From Hyphomicrobiales bacterium (GTDB taxonomy: Bacteria > Pseudomonadota > Alphaproteobacteria > Rhizobiales > Aestuariivirgaceae): a stretch of DNA of 17,417 bases. The stretch is from the NCBI GenBank assembly GCA_027031305.1, contig JALVRJ010000101.1, positions 1 through 17,417 on the forward strand. Direction: 5' to 3'. The translations under genes were made by a program, and so were the position numbers. The notes under the pieces are model-generated. The model did not search any database and was not told the DNA's origin. It saw only the letters and a list, made by a program, of their open reading frames with translations. Shown here in pieces: positions 13,738-17,417 of the stretch (its first letter is position 1; each line of letters opens with the position of its first letter).

Positions 13738-15003
13738 TTATTCGGCGGCTTCCTTCTTGCCGCCCTTCTTGGCCCGCATACGCTCCAGCTCCGCCTGGAA
13801 GTCGTCCGTGCGGACGAAGGAAACCTGGCGCGGATGCAACACCATGTTCGGATCCGGATCGACTCCGATGCCCTCCAGGAACGCCGGCAGGCCGATGCGG
13901 TCGATCATCTCGCCGGTGCGCTCGTGCTCCAGCGCGTTCTCGGCGAAGAAGTCGATGACCTCGCCGGCGAACTCCACCAGCTCCTCGAAGTCCTCGTCCG
14001 TCTCCAGCTTGATGAACGGCTTGATGACGGTGCCCATCAGGTCGCCGATCTTCAGCGTGCGCTTGCCGCCGATGAGGATCACCGCGCCCTTGTCGTCACC
14101 GGGCGAGAGCGCCTTGGTCATGACGTTCAGGCAATGCATGCAACGCACGCAGGCCTTGTTGTCGACCGACAGCGTGTCGTCGTCATTGAGCTTCAGCGCC
14201 CGCGTCGGGCACATCTCCACGACATGCTCCTGGATGTAGTCGCGGCCCAGCTCGGCGACATACTCCTTCACCTTCTCCTGATCGACCTTCATGTCGTCGC
14301 GCCAGGTGCCGATCACCGCGAAGTCGGCGCGATGAATGGAGTTCACGCAGTCGTTCGGACAGCCGGAGAACTTGAACTTGAACTTGTAGGGCAGCGCCGG
14401 ACGGTGCATCTCGTCGAGATACTCGTTGATGATCATCCGGTGCGCCTTGATCTCGTCGTAGCACGACATCTCGCAGCGCGCCGCGCCCACGCAGTTCATC
14501 GAGGTGCGCAGCGCCGGACCGGCACCGCCGAGGTCGAAGCCCATCTCGTTCAGCGCGTCGAACGCCGGCTGCACGTTCTCCGAGGAGCAGCCCTGGAACA
14601 TGATGTCGCCGGACTGACCGTGGAAGGCGATCAGGCCAGAGCCATACTCCTCCCAGATATCGCACATCTTGCGCAGCACGTCGGTGGTGTAGTGCATTCC
14701 CGCCGGCGGGATGATGCGCAGGGTGTGGAACTCCGAGGACTCGGGGAACTTGTCCGCCACCTCGGAGAAGCGCGGGATGATGCCGCCGCCATAGCCGATG
14801 ACGGTGATGGTGCCACCCTTCCAGAAGCCCAGGCGCTCCTCGTAGGAATGCTCCAGCTGCCCCAGCAGGTCGTTGATCATCGGGGAATATTTCTTGCCGG
14901 CATCGCGCAGGCGCTTCAGCCCCTTCACGAAGGACGGCCACGGCCCCTTCTCCAGCTCGTCGAGCAGCGGCGTCGGGCGCACGTCGAAATCCTTGTTCGC
15001 CAT
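13738..15003 (-). CDS. dsrA: DsrA, alpha subunit of dissimilatory sulfite reductase (oxidative type)
   Basis: The alpha subunit of DsrAB, first gene of the operon, 421 residues. The sirohaem-[4Fe-4S] cysteines are complete: Cys171 and Cys177 in NCVGAARCEMSCYDE, and Cys215/Cys219 in FSGCPNDCVNS. The inserted ferredoxin domain has CPTRAL (Cys265) and CVRCMHC (Cys285/288/291). Other typical DsrA parts are TLRIIPPAGMHYTTDVLR and GDIMFQGCSSENVQPAFDALNEMGFDLGGAG (read in pieces). The C-terminus is Lys-rich, ending KKGGKKEAAE. The ATG at 15003 has GGGAG 7 nt upstream and opens the 361-nt control region. Confidence 0.97.
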   Translation of the reverse strand: MANKDFDVRPTPLLDELEKGPWPSFVKGLKRLRDAGKKYSPMINDLLGQLEHSYEERLGFWKGGTITVIGYGGGIIPRFSEVADKFPESSEFHTLRIIPPAGMHYTTDVLRKMCDIWEEYGSGLIAFHGQSGDIMFQGCSSENVQPAFDALNEMGFDLGGAGPALRTSMNCVGAARCEMSCYDEIKAHRMIINEYLDEMHRPALPYKFKFKFSGCPNDCVNSIHRADFAVIGTWRDDMKVDQEKVKEYVAELGRDYIQEHVVEMCPTRALKLNDDDTLSVDNKACVRCMHCLNVMTKALSPGDDKGAVILIGGKRTLKIGDLMGTVIKPFIKLETDEDFEELVEFAGEVIDFFAENALEHERTGEMIDRIGLPAFLEGIGVDPDPNMVLHPRQVSFVRTDDFQAELERMRAKKGGKKEAAE

Positions 15004-15059
15004 TGTTCACTCCCTCTGTGTCGTATCTTTCGTGAACACCCCCGTTTCCGCGGGACCAT

Positions 15060-15070
15060 CCCTCGGAATT
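15060..15070. repeat. CCCTCGGAATT motif, copy 1
   Basis: CCCTCGGAATT at 15060-15070 recurs exactly at 15184-15194, and its first eight bases recur at 15316-15323. The copies flank the AT-rich island in the dsrA/dioxygenase control region. They could be binding sites, or chance in a short GC-rich motif. Confidence 0.4.
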
Positions 15071-15183
15071 CGGAAGCGCTCAACCGGAATCACCCAGCAC
15101 GTTTCAGACAAGCCTTTTTCAAGGCGCTCTCATGATAGGCGTTCCGCTGTCAGGCGGCAAAACCGGCCCCGCGCCTTTGCCAC

Positions 15184-15194
15184 CCCTCGGAATT
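15184..15194. repeat. CCCTCGGAATT motif, copy 2
   Basis: Exact second copy of the 11-nt motif found at 15060-15070, lying just downstream (relative to dsrA transcription) of the candidate -10 box. A partial copy, CCCTCGGA, begins at 15316. Confidence 0.4.
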
Positions 15195-15203
15195 GTGGAA
15201 CCG

Positions 15204-15233
15204 CCTATAGCATATGCATGACACATATTCCAA
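15204..15233 (-). promoter_or_regulatory. Candidate promoter of the dsr operon
   Basis: The minus strand reads TTGGAA at 15233-15228, an 18-nt spacer and TATAGG at 15209-15204. Both match sigma-70 in 4 of 6 positions. It lies in the AT-rich island and would give a leader of about 190 nt before dsrA. I find no better pair on this strand in the region. Confidence 0.4.
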
Positions 15234-15242
15234 TATGCATAT
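15212..15242. repeat. Two ATATGCAT boxes spaced 21 bp
   Basis: ATATGCAT occurs at 15212-15219 and again at 15233-15240; the second extends to the palindrome ATATGCATAT. The start-to-start distance is 21 bp, two helical turns, so both boxes face the same side of the DNA. They overlap the candidate dsrA promoter, as expected for a regulator of the operon. Confidence 0.5.
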
Positions 15243-15259
15243 TTCATGATGCACACAAC

Positions 15260-15273
15260 TTGACGCAGTTCAA
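15260..15273. promoter_or_regulatory. Candidate FNR/CRP-family binding site
   Basis: TTGACGCAGTTCAA has the TTGA-N6-TCAA core of FNR, ANR, DNR and related regulators. It lies about 27 bp upstream (relative to dsrA) of the candidate -35 box, and about 92-105 bp before the dioxygenase start. Which direction it serves is open. Binding by an oxygen- or NO-responsive regulator is inferred only from the motif. Confidence 0.45.
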
Positions 15274-15364
15274 TGCGTTGACGTTGGCGGGCGGCCACAT
15301 TTCCACTCTCTGAAACCCTCGGATCCGGCGCCGACGCCAATAGGAACTTCAGGAACACCATGCC

Positions 15365-16315
15365 ATGACAAAAATCAACTCCATGCCTGTGGACAGTCCC
15401 TTTCATCCTGAAAACACGCATGAATACGACCGCTGGCGCGCCTGGAAACTGGCCGCGCATCCGCCTTCGCCAGAACATCTCGTCGTACCTGTGAAGGATC
15501 TGACCGCGCCTTCAGCGCGCGAGGAAGAAGCCATTCTGCGCCTGTGCCGCGCCGCCAACATGGCCATTTACGACACCGGTCGACGCGATGGCGGCGATTC
15601 GCCGCAGTTGGCGGAGGAGCTGAAACTCTTCGCCGCGCATTTCGGTCTCATCGACCGCGAACGCCACCGCTCCATGCGCGACCACGAGCTGGTGGACATC
15701 CGCGTCGCTTCCGCCGGGGAGCGCCCGCGCCAGGGCTTCATCCCCTACACCACCCGCCGCCTGTTGTGGCACACCGACGGCTATTACAAGTATGGCTACC
15801 CTGGCGCGCGGCCCATCCGCGCCATGATTCTCCATTGCGTGCGCCAGGGCAGGAAAGGTGGCGAAAACGAGCTGCTGGACCCGGAAATAGCCTACATCCG
15901 TCTGCGCGACGAAAATCTGGACTACGTCCAGGCGCTGATGGCGGATGATGCCATGACCATCCCCGAGTTCATCGAGGAAGACGGCCGCAAGCGTCCCGCA
16001 TCGCAGGGGCCCGTGTTCTGGGTCGACGCCGATGGCCAGCTCAACATGCGCTATACCGAGCGCAGCCGTCACATCGTCTGGGCCGACGACGAAACCACCC
16101 GCAAGGCGGTGGCCTTCCTGCGCGAGCTGTTGCGCTCCGATGACGAACCGTTCCTGTTCCGCGTGCGCATGAAGCCCGGCCAGGGGCTGCTGTGCAACAA
16201 TGTGCTGCACACCCGCACCGCCTTCGTCGACCATGACGAGCCGGAAAAACGTCGCCTGCTCTACCGCGGCCGCTATGCCAACCGCGTCCGCGCGCCCCAA
16301 CCCTTGCCGGCCTGA
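15365..16315 (+). CDS. TauD/TfdA-like Fe(II)/2-oxoglutarate-dependent dioxygenase
   Basis: A 316-residue cytoplasmic oxygenase of the clavaminate synthase-like (TauD/TfdA/GBBH) group. The iron triad is visible: His136 and Asp138 in LLWHTDGYY, and His282 in CNNVLHTRTAF. The 2-oxoglutarate arginine is probably Arg297 or Arg301 in KRRLLYRGRY. IRAMILHCVRQGRKGGENELLD matches the region after the HxD motif (read in pieces). The start at 15365 has AGGAAC upstream; a start 6 codons later lacks one. It is divergent from dsrA and shares its control region. The substrate is unknown: taurine, another organosulfur compound, a betaine or a modified metabolite are all possible. Similar genes beside dsr clusters are, I believe, seen elsewhere, but I cannot search for them. 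Confidence 0.85.
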   Translation: MTKINSMPVDSPFHPENTHEYDRWRAWKLAAHPPSPEHLVVPVKDLTAPSAREEEAILRLCRAANMAIYDTGRRDGGDSPQLAEELKLFAAHFGLIDRERHRSMRDHELVDIRVASAGERPRQGFIPYTTRRLLWHTDGYYKYGYPGARPIRAMILHCVRQGRKGGENELLDPEIAYIRLRDENLDYVQALMADDAMTIPEFIEEDGRKRPASQGPVFWVDADGQLNMRYTERSRHIVWADDETTRKAVAFLRELLRSDDEPFLFRVRMKPGQGLLCNNVLHTRTAFVDHDEPEKRRLLYRGRYANRVRAPQPLPA

Positions 16316-16337
16316 GAGGCGTTCCCCCGCGCGCCTC
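16316..16337 (+). other. Weak hairpin after the dioxygenase gene
   Basis: GAGGCG at 16316-16321 and CGCCTC at 16332-16337 begin right at the stop codon and form a 6-bp stem with a 10-nt loop. There is no T-run, so termination is doubtful. The remaining 16338-16524 shows no gene and no clear promoter. Confidence 0.3.
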
Positions 16338-16524
16338 GCCGCCAACCGCCAGCCACCCACCCGCGCCACGGGCCCGCCCCTGCATGGCGGAAAAGTCCGG
16401 CCGGCGGGATTTGCGCGTCCCATCTGGATATCGCAAGCCAAAACGGGCTATGAACGGTTTCATGAGACAGCATCATCGGTGCGAGGTGACCACGGGCACA
16501 GCGCATCGACAGGAGGAAAGAATC

Positions 16525-16773
16525 ATGGTCAAGGTCAGCGAACTGATGATCGCCAACCCGCAGATCGAGAGATTCGACGAACTGCGCGAGCTGGTCATCG
16601 AGGTGGGCCGCGCCGGCGAGGTGTTCCTGGAGTTCGACGTCAAGCCGGATTATCCCGACACTCCATCGAACTGGCACCTCGAGCTGGAAACCGCCTTCTA
16701 CTGGGGCGATCGCACGCGCGAACTGAAGCAAAGGATGGGCGAGGACGACAGCGGAGGAGGAAACGCCGCATGA
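16525..16773 (+). CDS. Small acidic protein of unknown function (82 residues)
   Basis: I do not recognise the family. The start at 16525 is set by an ideal AGGAGG at 16511-16516; the frame is open further upstream, but that part is basic, low-quality sequence without a ribosome site. The protein is soluble, with no cysteines and no signal peptide. The N-terminal half is helical (MIANPQIERFDELRELVIEVG), followed by a beta-like stretch (AGEVFLEFDVKPDYP), an aromatic region (NWHLELETAFYWGDR) and an acidic glycine-rich tail. It overlaps the next gene by 4 nt (ATGA). It sits between the dioxygenase and a cysG-like gene and looks like part of the sulfur/sirohaem locus. Confidence 0.75.
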   Translation: MVKVSELMIANPQIERFDELRELVIEVGRAGEVFLEFDVKPDYPDTPSNWHLELETAFYWGDRTRELKQRMGEDDSGGGNAA

Positions 16774-16991
16774 CGCCGGAAGAAAACGTCCAGACGCTGG
16801 ACGAATTCGTCACCGCCTTCCGCCGCGAACTGAAGGTGGACGCGGTGGACGCGGGCAACGACGTGCGCTTCCTGCGCCTCACCTACAAGGAGGGCAAGCG
16901 CATCACGCAAGTGGGGCTGGACGCCGAGGACGCCAGGCGGCTGGCGAAACTGTTCGCCGAGTGGGCGGAAAGGAACGCGCCGGTGGGCTGA
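16770..16991 (+). CDS. Small protein of unknown function (73 residues), coupled to the previous gene
   Basis: No family recognised. The ATG at 16770 overlaps the stop of the 82-residue gene, with GGAGGAGG about 7-14 nt upstream, so translation is probably coupled and both proteins may act together. It is charged and soluble and has no cysteines. Visible parts are a helix (NVQTLDEFVTAFRRELK), a beta-like section (NDVRFLRLTYKEGKRITQVGL) and a C-terminal helix (DAEDARRLAKLFAEWAERNA). The compact alpha-beta-beta-alpha pattern suggests a binding or adaptor domain rather than an enzyme. It is 69 nt before the cysG-like gene, same strand. Confidence 0.75.
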   Translation: MTPEENVQTLDEFVTAFRRELKVDAVDAGNDVRFLRLTYKEGKRITQVGLDAEDARRLAKLFAEWAERNAPVG

Positions 16992-17020
16992 TGGAACCTC
17001 CGGCCGCGAACACCCCACAG

Positions 17021-17040
17021 AAGGCCACGCGGGCGGCCTT
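17021..17040 (+). other. Small hairpin before the cysG-like gene
   Basis: AAGGCC at 17021-17026 and GGCCTT at 17035-17040 form a 6-bp stem with an 8-nt loop. No T-run follows. It may be a weak attenuator, or chance in GC-rich DNA. Confidence 0.25.
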
Positions 17041-17060
17041 GAAACGACGATGATCAACCC

Positions 17061-17417
17061 ATGGATTTCTTGCCGATATTCCGGGATGTGCGCGACCAGA
17101 CCGTCATCGTCGCCGGCGGTGGCACGGTGGCGGCGCGCCGTGTGGAAATCGCCCTGCGCGCCGGCGCGCGCGTGAAGCTGTTTTCCGAATCCATCGCCGA
17201 GGACGACTTCGCGAACTTGCGCGGCCACGAACGGCTGGAACATTTCAGCCGTTGCCCGCGCCCCGCCGATTTCGACGGCGCGGCGCTGGCTTTCGCCGCC
17301 TGCCGCCGATACGACGACGACCGCAAGATCGCCGACATGGCGCGCGCCGCGAAGGTGCCGGTGAACGTCGCCGACCGCCCCGAGCTGTGCGACTTCATCA
17401 TGCCCTCCATCGTGGAC
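17061..17417 (+). CDS. cysG: Precorrin-2 dehydrogenase/sirohydrochlorin ferrochelatase (CysG or Met8 type), 3' end off the window
   Basis: The first 119 residues match the N-terminal domain of sirohaem synthase, which oxidises precorrin-2 with NAD+ and inserts iron. Visible are the NAD-binding loop VIVAGGGTVAARRVE (Gly19-21), and NVADRPELCDF with Asp105, the position of the family's catalytic aspartate; IMPSIV follows as expected. The start at 17061 is the only ATG after an in-frame stop at 17040, though its ribosome site is poor; an ATG at 17050 is in another frame. Whether a C-terminal uroporphyrinogen methyltransferase domain exists (full CysG) cannot be seen. The product is the precursor of the sirohaem that DsrN amidates. 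Confidence 0.92.
   Translation, partial: MDFLPIFRDVRDQTVIVAGGGTVAARRVEIALRAGARVKLFSESIAEDDFANLRGHERLEHFSRCPRPADFDGAALAFAACRRYDDDRKIADMARAAKVPVNVADRPELCDFIMPSIVD

Larger units (their letters stand above)
15004..15364. promoter_or_regulatory. Divergent control region between dsrA and the dioxygenase gene
   Basis: These 361 nt hold no credible gene. The centre (about 15204-15273) is strikingly AT-rich compared with its surroundings. It contains a promoter-like pair for dsrA, two ATATGCAT copies 21 bp apart and an FNR/CRP-type dyad, each listed separately. The GC-rich arms carry copies of CCCTCGGA at 15060, 15184 and 15316. The dsrA leader would be about 190 nt if the candidate promoter is right. 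No known riboswitch fold is apparent to me. Confidence 0.75.

Noticed and set aside
15512..16441. Minus-strand 309-codon frame opposite the dioxygenase
   Set aside because: Antisense shadow: the plus frame has the full iron-binding triad and a ribosome site.
1..17417. CRISPR arrays, insertion sequences, tRNA or rRNA genes
   Set aside because: No regularly spaced repeats, transposase reading frames, terminal inverted repeats or tRNA-like cloverleaf sequences were seen. The window looks like a stable chromosomal locus.

Overview
The window is a GC-rich chromosomal segment from a sulfur-oxidising bacterium, most likely a proteobacterium. I cannot fix the class from sequence alone. It carries a complete reverse (oxidative) dissimilatory sulfite reductase (Dsr) cluster, on the minus strand and in the order dsrA-B-E-F-H-C-M-K-L-J-O-P (15003 down to 3429). 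The presence of dsrEFH, and of dsrL between dsrK and dsrJ, marks the oxidative form of the pathway rather than sulfate reduction. Diagnostic residues fall at the positions known from Allochromatium vinosum: Cys78 in DsrE, Cys20 in DsrH, and Cys100/Cys111 in DsrC.

Layout, left to right. (1) 1-441, minus: 5' part of ribulose-phosphate 3-epimerase, running off the left edge. (2) 671-3262, minus: a second transcription unit of a DUF4202 protein, dsrN (siroheme amidase) and a membrane-anchored mono-haem c'-like cytochrome; the last two overlap by 4 nt. (3) 3349-3378: a strong intrinsic terminator that closes the dsr operon after dsrP. (4) 3429-15003, minus: the twelve-gene dsr operon. (5) 15004-15364: a 361-nt divergent control region with an AT-rich promoter-like island, two ATATGCAT repeats exactly 21 bp apart, an FNR/CRP-type half-site pair and three copies of a CCCTCGGA motif. 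(6) 15365-16315, plus: a TauD-like Fe(II)/2-oxoglutarate dioxygenase divergent from dsrA. (7) 16525-16991, plus: two small, translationally coupled unknown proteins. (8) 17061 to the right edge, plus: the start of a CysG/Met8-type precorrin-2 dehydrogenase.

How it fits together. Sulfur arrives as persulfide and is passed through DsrEFH to DsrC. DsrAB, with its siro(haem)amide cofactor, oxidises it toward sulfite, and DsrL passes electrons to NAD(P)+. DsrMKJOP handles DsrC and exchanges electrons with the quinone pool and periplasmic haems. DsrN and the CysG-like protein bracket the operon and would supply the cofactor. Nearly every wide cistron boundary holds a strong hairpin, and a promoter-like AT-rich island precedes dsrC, so differential expression within the operon is likely. 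The parts without an assigned role are the DUF4202 protein, the c'-like cytochrome, the dioxygenase and the two small proteins. These are the best candidates for undescribed accessory functions.
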